Positions 7,849-21,602 of a stretch of 64,000 nt of DNA are shown here, piece after piece. Origin of the DNA: Actinacidiphila acididurans (GTDB lineage Bacteria; Actinomycetota; Actinomycetes; Streptomycetales; Streptomycetaceae); assembly GCF_016918855.1 (NCBI RefSeq), contig NZ_JADKYB010000007.1, positions 248,001 through 312,000 on the forward strand, in the 5' to 3' direction. The first letter of the stretch is position 1, and each line of letters starts with the position of its first letter. The position numbers and the translations under genes were made by a program. The notes under the pieces are model-generated. The model saw only the letters and a list, made by a program, of their open reading frames with translations. It had not been told where the DNA came from and made no database searches.

Positions 7849-9384
7849 ATGGGTGAGCTCTTCGCGGGCCGGTACGAACTGGTGGACCCGATCGGACGCG
7901 GCGGCGTCGGCGCGGTATGGCGCGCCTGGGACCAGCGGCGGCGCCGGTACGTGGCCGCCAAGGTGCTCCAGCAGAGCGACGCCCACTCGCTGCTGCGCTT
8001 CGTGCGGGAGCAGGCGATGCGCATCGACCACCCGCACGTGCTGGCCCCGGCGAGCTGGGCCGCCGACGACGACAAGGTTCTGTTCACCATGGACCTGGTG
8101 CGCGGCGGTTCGCTGTCGCACCTGGTCGGCGACTACGGGCCGCTGCGCCCGCACTATGTGGCGGTGCTGCTGGACCAGTTGCTGGCCGGGCTGGGCGCCG
8201 TGCACGCCGAGGGCGTGATCCACCGCGACGTCAAGCCGGCCAATGTGCTGCTGGAGGCGACCGGCACCGGCACTCCGCACGTCCGGCTGTCCGACTTCGG
8301 CATCGCCATGCGCAAGGGCGACCCGCGGCTCACCGAGGCCAACTACGTGGTGGGAACGCCCGGTTACTTCGCCCCCGAGCAACTGCTGGGCGCCGAACCG
8401 GACTTCCCCGCCGACCTGTACGCGGTCGGGCTCGTCTCGCTCTACCTGCTCAGCGGGCAGCGGCCGGACGCCGACGCGATCCGGGAACGGTTCCTGGCCG
8501 CCGGGATGCCGCCCGCGCCGCTGGGCGTGCCGGACGCGCTGTGGCAGGTGATCGGCTCACTGCTGCAGCCGAGCCCGGACGTGCGGTTCCGTACGGCGAC
8601 CGGCGCGCGCAAGGCGCTGGCCGCCGCCCTGGAGCTGATACCGCCGCCGCCCGAGGACGAGGAACCGGTCGAGATCTTCGACCAGATCGGCCAACTGCCG
8701 GAGGGCTTCGGGCCGGACGGTCCGCTGGCCCCGGCCCGCCGACCGATCACGCCGCGACCGCCCGGCGCCCCCGGCCGGCACGCGGCGCCGCAGCCCGCGT
8801 ACCAGCCCGCCCAGGCACCCGTCACGCACACCAGGACACATGCGGACCCGGTGGCGCCGGTGCCGCCGCCGCCCGGACCGGTGCCGCCGCCCAGCCCTGC
8901 GCCGGCGTACGCCCCCGGGCAGGCCGTACCTCCCGCGCCCCTGACCGCGCCGCATACGCCAGGTACCCCCCTGCCAGTGATGCCGGCCGCGCCGCCCGTA
9001 CCCGCGACGCCTCCCCCGACCCCGCTGCCGTCGCCCGCCTCGACGCCTTCCCCGGCGCCTGTCCAGGTCCCGCCCCGGCCGGCGGAACCGCCCACGCCGC
9101 CGCCCTTCCCGCGACAGCCGCAGGCCCGGCCCGAAGCCCCGCCGCAGGCCCAACCTCAGGCAGAGCCTCAGCCGGACGACCCCGCGGCCGAACCCGTCCC
9201 GTCATCGGATGCGCCCAACGCGGACGCCGCGGATGCTGCGGACCCCGCCGAGGACACGGCCTCGGCCGAGCTCCCGGTGCGCCGGAAGCGGCCCGGCCCC
9301 CCGGTCAAGGTGGTCATCCCGGTGCTGGTGCTGGCCGCGATCTGCTTCGCGGTCGGCTTCGTGGCCCTCGCCGCGGCCTCCTGA
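7849..9384 (+). CDS. Membrane-anchored Ser/Thr protein kinase (PknB-like)
   Basis: 511 residues, with a GAAGGGG Shine-Dalgarno. The N-terminal kinase domain is complete: Gly-rich loop IGRGGVGAVW (15-24), ATP-binding Lys38 in VAAKVL, catalytic HRDVKPAN (Asp127), DFG (149-151) and an APE-like PEQ after GTPGYFA. The middle (about residues 270-450) is a Pro/Ala-rich low-complexity linker. One transmembrane helix near residues 487-508 ends the protein (VVIPVLVLAAICFAVGFVAL), with only a few residues outside. There is no PASTA or other extracellular sensor, unlike PknB itself, so signal input must come through partners or the linker. It is convergent with a secreted surface-protein gene. Confidence 0.9.
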   Translation: MGELFAGRYELVDPIGRGGVGAVWRAWDQRRRRYVAAKVLQQSDAHSLLRFVREQAMRIDHPHVLAPASWAADDDKVLFTMDLVRGGSLSHLVGDYGPLRPHYVAVLLDQLLAGLGAVHAEGVIHRDVKPANVLLEATGTGTPHVRLSDFGIAMRKGDPRLTEANYVVGTPGYFAPEQLLGAEPDFPADLYAVGLVSLYLLSGQRPDADAIRERFLAAGMPPAPLGVPDALWQVIGSLLQPSPDVRFRTATGARKALAAALELIPPPPEDEEPVEIFDQIGQLPEGFGPDGPLAPARRPITPRPPGAPGRHAAPQPAYQPAQAPVTHTRTHADPVAPVPPPPGPVPPPSPAPAYAPGQAVPPAPLTAPHTPGTPLPVMPAAPPVPATPPPTPLPSPASTPSPAPVQVPPRPAEPPTPPPFPRQPQARPEAPPQAQPQAEPQPDDPAAEPVPSSDAPNADAADAADPAEDTASAELPVRRKRPGPPVKVVIPVLVLAAICFAVGFVALAAAS

Positions 9385-9486
9385 CCGGCCCGAGCAGCAC
9401 GAGCGGCGGTACGTGGGGTACGCAGCAGCGGGATACGGATTACGCGCCCGGCGTACGCCCCAGCGCGAGAAGGCGTGAGCCAGCCG

Positions 9487-10983
9487 CTACCGCCCCCGCC
9501 GTACCGCGGCAGCCCCCACCGCGCCCCCCGCCGTACCCCGAGCAGCGTCCCCCGCCCCGCGCCGCGCCCAGCGCCGGGCGACCACCGCCCACAGCGCCAA
9601 GCCCAGCACCAGCGCCGTGCCCGTACCGATGGCGGAGAAGCCGAGCATCCGCAGGCCCCGCGCGTGCGGGGAGGCCGGGCCCGCGGCCGCCGCGGAGGAC
9701 GAGCCGGAGGCGCCCTGCGAGGCCTGCGAGGACGAGGACGAGGAGCCGGGAGGCGGCGCGTCCAGCCCGATCCCGGCCTGCCGCGGATCACCGGCGTACG
9801 CCGGCGCGTGCGCAGCCGTACCGGCCACCGCCACCCGCAGGGTCACCGGCACCGCGCCGTTCCCGGCGACCTCCGCCACCCCCGGGTGCACGGTGACCGC
9901 GAAGACGTACCAGCCGGCGAACCGGACCGCCGCCACCTGCGGGTCGGGGGAATCACGGTTGACGTACTCGGCCGGCGCGAGCTGGGTGCGCAGCAGAACC
10001 GACCGGCCGTCGTAGGAGTGGCTGTCGCCGCTGATGTACGCGAGCACCGGGCTGTACGCGCGCAGCCGCACGCCGGAGCCGATGAACACGGCGGGCGTCC
10101 CGCCCGAAGACCCGGCGGACCCGGCGGAGGACCCGCCGGTCAGCCCCGAAGAAGTCCCCGACGCCCCGTCCGACGAGCCCGCTGAGCTCCCCGCGGCCGC
10201 CCCTGTGAGGTCCCCGCCGCCCCCGAACTGCGCGAAGACGGTGGCCTGTTGCCCCCAGTCCACCGGCACCCGGTAGAAGCGGGTCTCGCCGGGCCGCACC
10301 TGGTCCTGCCAGGCCCCGGCGCCCAGCGCGGGGGCGGTCCGCGGGGAGGTTCCGCCGGCCGCCGGGTGCTCGACACCGCCGGTGGGCAAAGTGGCGGCGG
10401 AGGAGGGGTAGTACGGGGCGGCCTGCGGGGTGGCGCCGGCCCGCAGCGGCGGCTCCAGGACGTAACGCAACTCCAGCGGCCAGGCGGCGGGGTCGGAGTC
10501 GCCCCCGCTGCTGCGGTGCACCCGTAGCGCGTACCCCCCGGCCTCCTGGCACGGCCGCCCGCTGCCGGTGGTACGCGCGACCGCGGTGCCCACCGGGCGC
10601 GGGTCGTCGTCCTGGAAGTGTGCGTCCTGGGCGTCGCAGTCGGCGCCGTCGGCGGAGACCAGCCGCAGATCGATGCCGTCGCCGAAGGTCACCCTGGCCC
10701 CGGGGCGCGGCACGGCGAAGACCGAGGCGTATGCGGAGGACGCGGCGTCGAGCGTGATCCCGTAGAACTTCGTCTCGTTGGGGCCGATCGTGTCCCGGTA
10801 GGTGACCGCGGCCCGCATCCCCGGCCGGCCCGCGCTGCTGGTGCTCCCGGCCAGCGGGGTCCCGGCCGGCTGCCACGCGCCCTGTCCCGTACCCCCGGGG
10901 GCGGCGGACGCGTCCGGGGCGCCGGAGCCCATAAGAGCGGCGAGCGCGAGCAGCACCGCCCCGGTGTATGTCGTACGCCTCAT
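9487..10983 (-). CDS. Secreted, C-terminally membrane-anchored protein of unknown function
   Basis: 498 residues from ATG 10983 (MRRTTYTG); the longer open frame upstream runs through a tandem-repeat array and is rejected. A signal peptide (GAVLLALAALMGSG, then APDASA) is followed by a soluble region with two similar modules, each starting with a '(V/T)xPxETxFYxxxxD' pattern (IGPNETKFYGITLD near residue 65 and VRPGETRFYRVPVD near 245). This suggests an internal duplication of a beta-sandwich domain. A Ser/Gly-rich stretch lies between and near the C-terminus, followed by one transmembrane helix (TALVLGLALWAVVA) and a basic tail. It is probably a surface protein. I recognise no named family. 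It is convergent with the Ser/Thr kinase gene; the 102 bases between them show no clear terminator. Confidence 0.75.
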   Translation of the reverse strand: MRRTTYTGAVLLALAALMGSGAPDASAAPGGTGQGAWQPAGTPLAGSTSSAGRPGMRAAVTYRDTIGPNETKFYGITLDAASSAYASVFAVPRPGARVTFGDGIDLRLVSADGADCDAQDAHFQDDDPRPVGTAVARTTGSGRPCQEAGGYALRVHRSSGGDSDPAAWPLELRYVLEPPLRAGATPQAAPYYPSSAATLPTGGVEHPAAGGTSPRTAPALGAGAWQDQVRPGETRFYRVPVDWGQQATVFAQFGGGGDLTGAAAGSSAGSSDGASGTSSGLTGGSSAGSAGSSGGTPAVFIGSGVRLRAYSPVLAYISGDSHSYDGRSVLLRTQLAPAEYVNRDSPDPQVAAVRFAGWYVFAVTVHPGVAEVAGNGAVPVTLRVAVAGTAAHAPAYAGDPRQAGIGLDAPPPGSSSSSSQASQGASGSSSAAAAGPASPHARGLRMLGFSAIGTGTALVLGLALWAVVARRWARRGAGDAARGTAGGAVGAAAVRRGR

Positions 10984-11130
10984 GTCCCACCCCTTCGGGT
11001 CCCGATGCCGCCACGGCCCCCGTACCGCCGGGACCACGGACCGCGCGCACCCGAGGGCGGCGCCTGTCACCGTACGGCAACAGAGCGTACGGGCATCCCG
11101 CCGGTACGGGTCCCCGGGTACGGCCAAATC

Positions 11131-11198
11131 TCGCGCACGGCAAAGAGTCGGGCACGACAAGGGTTCGGGCACGACGAAGGCTCGGGCACGACAAAGGC
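11131..11198. repeat. Four 17-bp tandem repeats
   Basis: Four adjacent 17-base units of consensus TCGGGCACGACAAAGGC; units 3 and 4 differ at one position, unit 1 is the most divergent. The array begins 148 bases upstream of the secreted-protein start and its right end runs into the hairpin after the DLW-39 gene. The 293-base interval 10984-11276 holds nothing else apart from that hairpin. Confidence 0.85.
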
Positions 11199-11231
11199 CC
11201 CGGTCGCACAAAGATGTGCGGCCGGGGCCTT
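11194..11231 (-). terminator. Terminator of DLW-39 gene
   Basis: Long hairpin: a 10-bp stem base (AAGGCCCCGG), one T/G wobble, then 6 more base pairs, with a 4-base loop AAGA. It begins 46 bases after the leftward DLW-39 stop codon. There is no U-run, as is common for actinobacterial terminators. Confidence 0.7.
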
Positions 11232-11276
11232 CGAGACTGGCGGGCGCTCGTCGTCCGGCGCCGCGATCAGCGGGTC

Positions 11277-11417
11277 CTACGAGCCGGAGCCGGAACCCGC
11301 GGGGACGGCGTCAGTCGCTTCCGTCCACAGGTCCTGCTCGGCGCGGTCCGCCTGGATCTGTCGGTAGACGAACAACCCGGCGACGGCAGCCAGTGCGATC
11401 AGCAGAAACTTCTTCAC
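11277..11417 (-). CDS. DLW-39 family microprotein
   Basis: 46 residues, starting GTG at 11417 with a strong Shine-Dalgarno (GAGGAGG, 9 bases upstream). The sequence starts VKKFLLIALAAVAGLFVY, a single N-terminal membrane helix or uncleaved signal, followed by RQIQADRAEQDLWTEATD, which carries the D-L-W triplet that names the DLW-39 family of actinobacterial microproteins. Its place between the gyrA/DUF3566 block with tRNA-Ile and the terminator at 11194-11231 is also typical. Function unknown; probably a small membrane-associated protein. It has its own terminator and is not obviously in an operon. Confidence 0.85.
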   Translation of the reverse strand: MKKFLLIALAAVAGLFVYRQIQADRAEQDLWTEATDAVPAGSGSGS

Positions 11418-11588
11418 CGCGCGACCTCCTCTTCATCTCTGGGACGAGCCATCTGACCTGCCCGACTATACGGGCGCCCCCTACCGCACACCAAAGAGGC
11501 CCGGGCACGTATCGGGTTCGGCCCGCCCCTTGAGGGAGGTGCGAGTGGCGAAGCCCCCGCTGCGCGAGGCGAAGCCGAGCAAAAAGAA

Positions 11589-11627
11589 GAGCGAGGCACG
11601 TCCGCTTCCCGCGGACCTGCCTCGCTC
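11589..11627 (-). terminator. Rho-independent terminator of tRNA-Ile
   Basis: 17-bp stem with a single mismatch and a 5-base loop (TTCCC), followed on the minus strand by a T-rich run (TCTTCTTTTTG). It lies 7 bases beyond the encoded CCA of tRNA-Ile. This is the best classical terminator in the window. Confidence 0.88.
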
Positions 11628-11636
11628 TCTCGCTGG

Positions 11637-11710
11637 TGGGGCTAACAGGACTTGAACCTGTGGCCTCTTCCTTATCAGGGAAGCGCTCTAACCGTCTGAG
11701 CTATAGCCCC
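11637..11710 (-). tRNA. tRNA-Ile (anticodon GAT)
   Basis: 74 nt, plus an encoded CCA at 11636-11634. The acceptor arms GGGGCTA and TAGCCCC pair perfectly. The D-arm has TAGCTCAGACGGTTAGAGC, the anticodon loop is CTGATAA (anticodon GAT) and the T-arm has GGTTCAAGTCC. A promoter (see 11724-11752) and a strong terminator flank it, so it is its own transcription unit. tRNA-Ile in this position, beside DUF3566-gyrA, is conserved in streptomycetes. Confidence 0.97.
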
Positions 11711-11723
11711 GCGCTGCACCGAA

Positions 11724-11752
11724 AGATTAGCGCACGAGCAGCGCTGCCCCAA
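11724..11752 (-). promoter_or_regulatory. Promoter of tRNA-Ile (HrdB type)
   Basis: On the minus strand TTGGGG (11752-11747), a 17-base spacer, then TAATCT (11729-11724), 13 bases before the tRNA 5' end. Fits TTGACN-N17/18-TANNNT. It lies directly after the DUF3566 stop codon. Confidence 0.6.
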
Positions 11753-11757
11753 ATCGG

Positions 11758-12402
11758 TTACTCGTCCTCGGCCAGGGTGAGCTCGACGCCGCCGACGAAG
11801 CCGGCGGACATGTTGTAGATGAAGGAGCCGAGCGTGGCCAGCGCGGTGACGAGCACCACGTCGATGACCGCGATCACCGTGGTGAAGATGAGCACGTGGG
11901 ACAGGGACAGGAAGGAGACCAGGTCGAAGCCGCCCTTGCCGCCCTGCTGCGAGGTGGTCGCCTCACTGATGGTGGAGCCGACCGTGGTGAACACCCCGAT
12001 GGCGTCGAGCACCATCCACAGCACGGCCATCGCCACGATGGAACAGATGCCCAGCGCGATGGAGAGCAGGAAGCTCACCTTCATGACCGACCACGGGTCG
12101 GCCTTGGCCACCCGCAGGCGGGCCTTGCGGGTGCGCGGCGCCGCCTTGGCCGCCGCCGGCCTGGGCTTGCGCACGCCGGATGCCGACTGCCCCGACCCCA
12201 TGGTGCCGGTCAGGCCGCTCGAGCCGCTCCCCGGCGCCCCCGTGGGCGGCGGCGCGTACGCGGACGGCGGCTGGTGCGGCTGCGCCGACTGACGGGTGTC
12301 CGTCACGGTGTAACCCCCCTCGTGCGGAGTGCCCCGATCGGCCGAGCCACGGGCGCCTCCGGTATTGCCGGGGCCGCCCGAGGCGCCCGTGGCTCCACTC
12401 AC
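11758..12402 (-). CDS. DUF3566 domain membrane protein
   Basis: 214 residues, starting 3 bases after the gyrA stop, so clearly co-transcribed with gyrA. The first ~100 residues are Gly/Pro/Ala-rich and probably disordered. The DUF3566 domain follows: a basic stretch (RKARLRVAKADPWSVMKVSFLLS), two membrane helices (SIALGICSIVAMAVLWMVLD and FTTVIAVIDVVLVTALATLG) and an extracellular loop between them, ending in FIYNMSAGFVGGVELTLAEDE. The family is almost always beside gyrA in actinobacteria, but its function is not known. The linkage could connect membrane organisation with topology or simply be conserved operon structure. Confidence 0.93.
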   Translation of the reverse strand: MSGATGASGGPGNTGGARGSADRGTPHEGGYTVTDTRQSAQPHQPPSAYAPPPTGAPGSGSSGLTGTMGSGQSASGVRKPRPAAAKAAPRTRKARLRVAKADPWSVMKVSFLLSIALGICSIVAMAVLWMVLDAIGVFTTVGSTISEATTSQQGGKGGFDLVSFLSLSHVLIFTTVIAVIDVVLVTALATLGSFIYNMSAGFVGGVELTLAEDE

Positions 12403-12405
12403 GGC

Positions 12406-15057
<2,652 letters not shown>

Positions 15058-15100
15058 GGGTGGTCAAAGTCCTTTCGAGCTGCGGCTGCTGGAGGCCGAC

Positions 15101-17550
<2,450 letters not shown>

Positions 17551-18177
17551 TCAGCCGTAGGTGTCACCGGGGCCGCGGCTGCCGGGAGCGCGCAGCCGGC
17601 CGTAGGACCGGGCGGGTCCGGCCGGACCGAGCACCTTGATCATCTTCACGGTGTCCGGGCCCTGCCGCTTGTTGATCTGGCGCACGAATGCGGCCGCGAG
17701 CATGCGCACCTGCGTGGCCCACGCGGTTGAGTCGCATCTCACAGTCAGCACCCGGGCCTGCTCGTCGTAGTGCTCCGGGGTGCAGTGCAGGGCGACGTCC
17801 TCGCCGACCGTGCCGGCCCAGTCGCCCATCACGCCGCCCACCGCGGCCGGCGTCTCCCAGCCGCGCTCGGTGATCAGCCGCTGGATGGCCGTGCCCAGCG
17901 GCAGCGGGTCCCGGCCGTCGGCCCGCGCGCCGCTGCGCAGGCCGCCGCGCCGGGCCTGCTTCTTCTGCACGGCGGCGGCCCCGCGGGCGCGCGCCTGCTC
18001 ACGGGCGGCGCGCAGCGCGACGCGGGCCAGGTCCACACCGGTCGGAGCGGTCTGCGGAAGGGAGGGGGCCGAAGTCGGGGTCGGGGCCGGGGTCGGCGGG
18101 AGGTGCCGCCCGGCGTCCGGCAGGGGGCCCTGCGGGTTCACCGGCCTGTTCATGGGCGTGTTCATGGGCTCGTTCAC
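17551..18177 (-). CDS. DUF721 / DciA-like protein
   Basis: 208 residues from the GTG at 18177, whose GTGA overlaps the recF stop; GGAG lies 5 bases before it. A disordered Pro-rich N-terminus (~45 residues) and a basic helix ([24 protein letters not shown]) precede the DUF721 fold: [15 protein letters not shown], then [55 protein letters not shown]721 proteins are related to DciA, which loads or assists the replicative helicase DnaB in bacteria lacking DnaC. Finding it between recF and gyrB, in a window with dnaA and dnaB, supports a replication role, but that role is known only for some family members. Confidence 0.9.
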   Translation of the reverse strand: MNEPMNTPMNRPVNPQGPLPDAGRHLPPTPAPTPTSAPSLPQTAPTGVDLARVALRAAREQARARGAAAVQKKQARRGGLRSGARADGRDPLPLGTAIQRLITERGWETPAAVGGVMGDWAGTVGEDVALHCTPEHYDEQARVLTVRCDSTAWATQVRMLAAAFVRQINKRQGPDTVKMIKVLGPAGPARSYGRLRAPGSRGPGDTYG

Positions 18178-19307
18178 AGCCGCTCCACCGCTCCGTTCTC
18201 CACCGAGAACCGTGCCCCCGCCAGCACGCCCGGCACGTCGTCGTCCACCGCGGCCGTGACGAGCACCTGCTCGCCGGGGGCCACCAGTTCCGCCAGCCGT
18301 TCCCGCCGCCGCTGGTCCAGTTCCGCGAACACGTCGTCCAGGACGAGCACCGGCTCGCCGCCGTCCGCGCACAGCAGCTCGTACGAGGCCAGCCGCAGCG
18401 CCAGCGCGTACGACCACGACTCGCCATGGCTGGCATAGCCCTTCGCGGGCGCCGGGCCGAGCTTCAGCACGAGGTCGTCCCGGTGCGGGCCGGCCAGCGT
18501 CACGCCCCGCTCGATCTCCTGGCGCCGGACCTCGCCGAGCGCCTGGAGCATCCGCTCGTACAGCTCCTCCCGGCCGAGGACCGCGGGCGGCTCCTGCTCG
18601 CCCAGGGACCAGCGGTAGTCCAGCGTCACCGGGCCGCCGCCGGGGGCGAGCTGTTCGTACGCCTTGTCGGTCAGCGGCTGGAGCGCCGCGACCAGTTCCA
18701 GCCGGTGCGCCAGCAGCTCCGCCCCGGCCCGGGCCAAGTGCTGGTCCCAGATGTCCAGGGTGGACAGGTCGGCGCCCTTGCCGCCGTGCCGGCGGGCCAG
18801 CACCGCGGTCTTCAGCAGGGTGTTGCGCTGCTTGAGCACCCGGTCGTAGTCCGCGCGGACCCCGGCCAGCCGCGGCGCGCGGGCGGTGATCAGCTCGTCC
18901 AGGAACCGCCGCCGCTCGCTCGGGTCGCCCTTGACCAGGGCCAGGTCCTCGGGGGCGAACAGCACGCTGCGCACGATGCCCAGCACGTCGCGCGGCCGGA
19001 CCCGGTCCGAGCGGTTGATCCGGGCCCGGTTGGCCTTGCCCGGGTTGATCTCCAGCTCCACGAGCTGCTGCCGGTCGCCCTGCACCACCTGGGCCCGGAC
19101 CACCGCGCGCTCGGCCCCGATGCGCACCAGCGGGGCGTCCGCGGCCACCCGGTGGCTGCCGAGCGAGGCCAGGTAGCCGACCGCCTCCACGAGGTTGGTC
19201 TTGCCCTGGCCGTTGGGGCCCACGAAGGCCGTGACGCCCGGGTCGAGGCGGACCTCGGCCCGGGCGTAGGAACGGAAGTCGGCGAGCGAAAGGTGCGTGA
19301 CGTGCAT
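18174..19307 (-). CDS. recF: DNA replication/repair protein RecF
   Basis: 377 residues. RecF is an SMC-like ATPase that helps load RecA at single-strand gaps with RecO and RecR. Walker A is [14 protein letters not shown] (30-43), preceded by the typical start [19 protein letters not shown]. The signature and Walker B region near the C-terminus reads [18 protein letters not shown], and the D-loop follows. An [12 protein letters not shown] motif is present. The following DUF721 gene overlaps by 4 bases (GTGA). The gene upstream, gnd, ends 104 bases before it. Length and motifs are normal. Confidence 0.97.
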   Translation of the reverse strand: MHVTHLSLADFRSYARAEVRLDPGVTAFVGPNGQGKTNLVEAVGYLASLGSHRVAADAPLVRIGAERAVVRAQVVQGDRQQLVELEINPGKANRARINRSDRVRPRDVLGIVRSVLFAPEDLALVKGDPSERRRFLDELITARAPRLAGVRADYDRVLKQRNTLLKTAVLARRHGGKGADLSTLDIWDQHLARAGAELLAHRLELVAALQPLTDKAYEQLAPGGGPVTLDYRWSLGEQEPPAVLGREELYERMLQALGEVRRQEIERGVTLAGPHRDDLVLKLGPAPAKGYASHGESWSYALALRLASYELLCADGGEPVLVLDDVFAELDQRRRERLAELVAPGEQVLVTAAVDDDVPGVLAGARFSVENGAVERL

Positions 19308-19411
19308 CGCGTGTGCTGTGGCGCGTCCGGCGCGCCGGCCTCCCTGCCTTAGCTCGTGGCCTCAGTGCCTGCCGGCCGGCCTCCTGCTGTCCGGCCGCGG
19401 CCGGCCGGCGG

Positions 19412-20293
19412 TCACTCCGCGGCCGTCACCGCGTGACCGCCGAACTCGTTGCGCAGCGCGGCGATCATCTTCATCTGCGGCGAGTCGTCCTGGCGGGAGG
19501 CGAAGCGGGCGAAGAGCGACGCGGTGATCGCGGGCAGCGGCACCGCGTTGTCGATCGCGGCCTCCACCGTCCACCGGCCCTCGCCGGAGTCCTGGGCGAA
19601 GCCCCGCAGGCCGTTCAGGTGCTCGTCCTTGTCCAGTGCGTCCACCGCGAGGTCCAGCAGCCAGGAACGGATCACGGTGCCGGCCTTCCAGGACCGGAAG
19701 ACCTCGCGGACGTCGGTGACCGAGTCCACCGCCTCCAGCAGCTCCCAGCCCTCGGCGTACGCCTGCATCATCGCGTACTCGATGCCGTTGTGCACCATCT
19801 TCGCGAAGTGGCCCGCGCCGACCTTGCCCGCGTGCACCGCGCCGAAGTCGCCCTCGGGCTTGAGCGCGTCGAAGAACGGCTGCGCCTTGGCGACGTCCTC
19901 GACGGTGCCGCCGTACATCAGCGCGTAGCCGTTGGCCAGGCCCCACACGCCGCCGGAGACACCGCAGTCCACGAAGCCGATGCCTTTGGCGCCGAGCTGC
20001 TCGGCATGCTTCTCGTCGTCCGTCCAGCGGGAGTTGCCGCCGTCGATGACCAGGTCGCCGGGGGAGAGCAGCTCGCCCAGCTCGTCGATGGTCGACTGGG
20101 TGGCGGCGCCGGCCGGAACCATCACCCATACCACCCGGGGGCCCTGCAGCCCGTCCACAAGCTCCTTCAGGCTGTGGACATCGGCGACGTCGGGGTTCCT
20201 GTCGTACCCGATGACGGTGTGGCCGGCGCGGCGGATGCGCTCGCGCATGTTGCCGCCCATCTTGCCGAGACCGATGAGACCGAGCTGTGCCAT
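19412..20293 (-). CDS. gnd: 6-phosphogluconate dehydrogenase (decarboxylating), short form
   Basis: 293 residues from ATG 20293 (MAQLGLIGLGKMGGNM); the GTG three bases upstream is less likely because AGGG sits 6 bases from the ATG. N-terminal Rossmann fold GLIGLGKMGGNM, substrate motif IDGGNSRWTDD, catalytic region GVSGGVWGLANGYALMYGG, then GAGHFAKMVHNGIEYAMMQAYAEG with the catalytic Lys in KMVHNGIEY. It oxidises and decarboxylates 6-phosphogluconate to ribulose 5-phosphate in the pentose phosphate pathway. This is the short (~300 residue) YqeC/GntZ-like class, often NAD-dependent, rather than the 470-residue enzyme. Its presence inside the dnaN-recF interval is a conserved streptomycete feature. 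Confidence 0.95.
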   Translation of the reverse strand: MAQLGLIGLGKMGGNMRERIRRAGHTVIGYDRNPDVADVHSLKELVDGLQGPRVVWVMVPAGAATQSTIDELGELLSPGDLVIDGGNSRWTDDEKHAEQLGAKGIGFVDCGVSGGVWGLANGYALMYGGTVEDVAKAQPFFDALKPEGDFGAVHAGKVGAGHFAKMVHNGIEYAMMQAYAEGWELLEAVDSVTDVREVFRSWKAGTVIRSWLLDLAVDALDKDEHLNGLRGFAQDSGEGRWTVEAAIDNAVPLPAITASLFARFASRQDDSPQMKMIAALRNEFGGHAVTAAE

Positions 20294-20471
20294 CACTGAC
20301 CCTTCGTCCGAAACGCGTGCATCGTCCGGGCCGTTCGCCGGCCTGTTCGACGCGTGCGAGATCTGCTCCCTGACCTGAGGACGAGCCTACGTCCGCGGGT
20401 CGCCGGCCGTCCGACCGGACGCCCCGGTCGCGGCATGGCGCACGTCACTCGGCGCCGGGGGGCGGTACGGG

Positions 20472-21602
20472 TCAGCCGGACAGGCGCACCGGCATGATCA
20501 GGTACTTGTACGCCTCGTCCGCCTCGGCGTCGACCGCCGGGCGGCCGCTGAGCAGCGCGGGCTTGGTCGAGGTGGTGAAGGAGAGCTGGGCCACCGGGGA
20601 GTCGATGGCGCTCAGGCCGTCCAGCAGGAAGGTCGGGTTGAAGGCGATCGAAATGTCGTCGCCCTCCAGCTTGGCGTCGACCCTTTCCACAGCCTGTGCG
20701 TCGTCGCTGGAGCCGGCCTCCAGGGTGAGCACGCCCTGCTCGAAGCTCAGCCGCACCGGGGTGTTGCGCTCGGCGACCAGGGCGACGCGCTTGACCGCCT
20801 CGACGAACGGCGGGGTCTCGATCACCGCCACCGAGGCGAACTCGGTGGGGAACAGAGTGCGGTACTTGGGCAGGTCGCCCTCGAGCAGCCGGGTGGTGGT
20901 CCGGCGGCCGGCGCCCTCGAAGCCGATCAGGCCCTCGCCGGCGCCCGATCCGGCCAGCGCGATGGCCACGGTGTCCCCGCTGGTCAGCGACTTGGCGGTG
21001 TCCAGCAGCGTCTTGGCGGGCACCAGGGCGACGGCGGAGATGTCGGCCTGCTCGGGCTTCCACAGGAACTCGCGGACCGCGAACCGGTACCGGTCGGTGG
21101 CGGCCAGGGTGACGGTGTCGCCCTCGATCTCGATCCGGACGCCGGTGAGCACCGGCAGCGTGTCGTCGCGGCCGGCGGCGATGGCGACCTGGGCGGCAGC
21201 GGCGGCGAAGACGTCACCGGGCACGGTGCCCGAGGCGGTGGGCATGGCGGGCAGCGCCGGGTACTCCTCCACAGGCAGTGTGTGGAGCGTGAACCGCGAG
21301 CTGCCGCAGACGACGGTGACGCGTACGCCGTCGCTGGAGATCTCCACCGGGCGGTTCGGCAGCGCCCGGGAGATGTCGGCGAGCAGGCGGCCGGAGACCA
21401 GGACGGTGCCCTCGTCCTCCACCTCGGCGTCCACGGCGACGCGGGCCGAGACCTCGTAGTCGAAGCCGGACAGGCTCAGCCGGCCGTCCTCGGCGCGCAG
21501 CAGGAGCCCGGCCAGGACGGGCACCGGGGGACGGGCCGGGAGACTGCGTGCCGCCCATGCCACCGCCTCGGCGAGTACGTCGCGCTCCACCCGGATCTTC
21601 AC
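20472..21602 (-). CDS. dnaN: DNA polymerase III beta subunit (sliding clamp)
   Basis: 376 residues from GTG 21602 (VKIRVERDVLAEAV), preceded by AGGAGG about 8 bases upstream; a longer frame to 21683 lacks support. Three clamp domains are readable: LPARPPVPVLAGLLL near the start, AATDRYRFAVREFLWKP in the middle and the C-terminal YKYLIMPVRLSG, which ends in the usual M-P-(V/M)-R-(L/I) clamp tail. The clamp tethers polymerase to DNA and binds many partners. It is transcribed away from oriC, which begins directly upstream. dnaN is separated from dnaA by oriC, the usual streptomycete arrangement. Confidence 0.98.
   Translation of the reverse strand: MKIRVERDVLAEAVAWAARSLPARPPVPVLAGLLLRAEDGRLSLSGFDYEVSARVAVDAEVEDEGTVLVSGRLLADISRALPNRPVEISSDGVRVTVVCGSSRFTLHTLPVEEYPALPAMPTASGTVPGDVFAAAAAQVAIAAGRDDTLPVLTGVRIEIEGDTVTLAATDRYRFAVREFLWKPEQADISAVALVPAKTLLDTAKSLTSGDTVAIALAGSGAGEGLIGFEGAGRRTTTRLLEGDLPKYRTLFPTEFASVAVIETPPFVEAVKRVALVAERNTPVRLSFEQGVLTLEAGSSDDAQAVERVDAKLEGDDISIAFNPTFLLDGLSAIDSPVAQLSFTTSTKPALLSGRPAVDAEADEAYKYLIMPVRLSG

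Noticed and set aside
20173..20181. TGTGGACAT in gnd as a DnaA box
   Set aside because: Within coding sequence and imperfect; single such 9-mers occur by chance in this G+C-rich, TGTGG-rich DNA.
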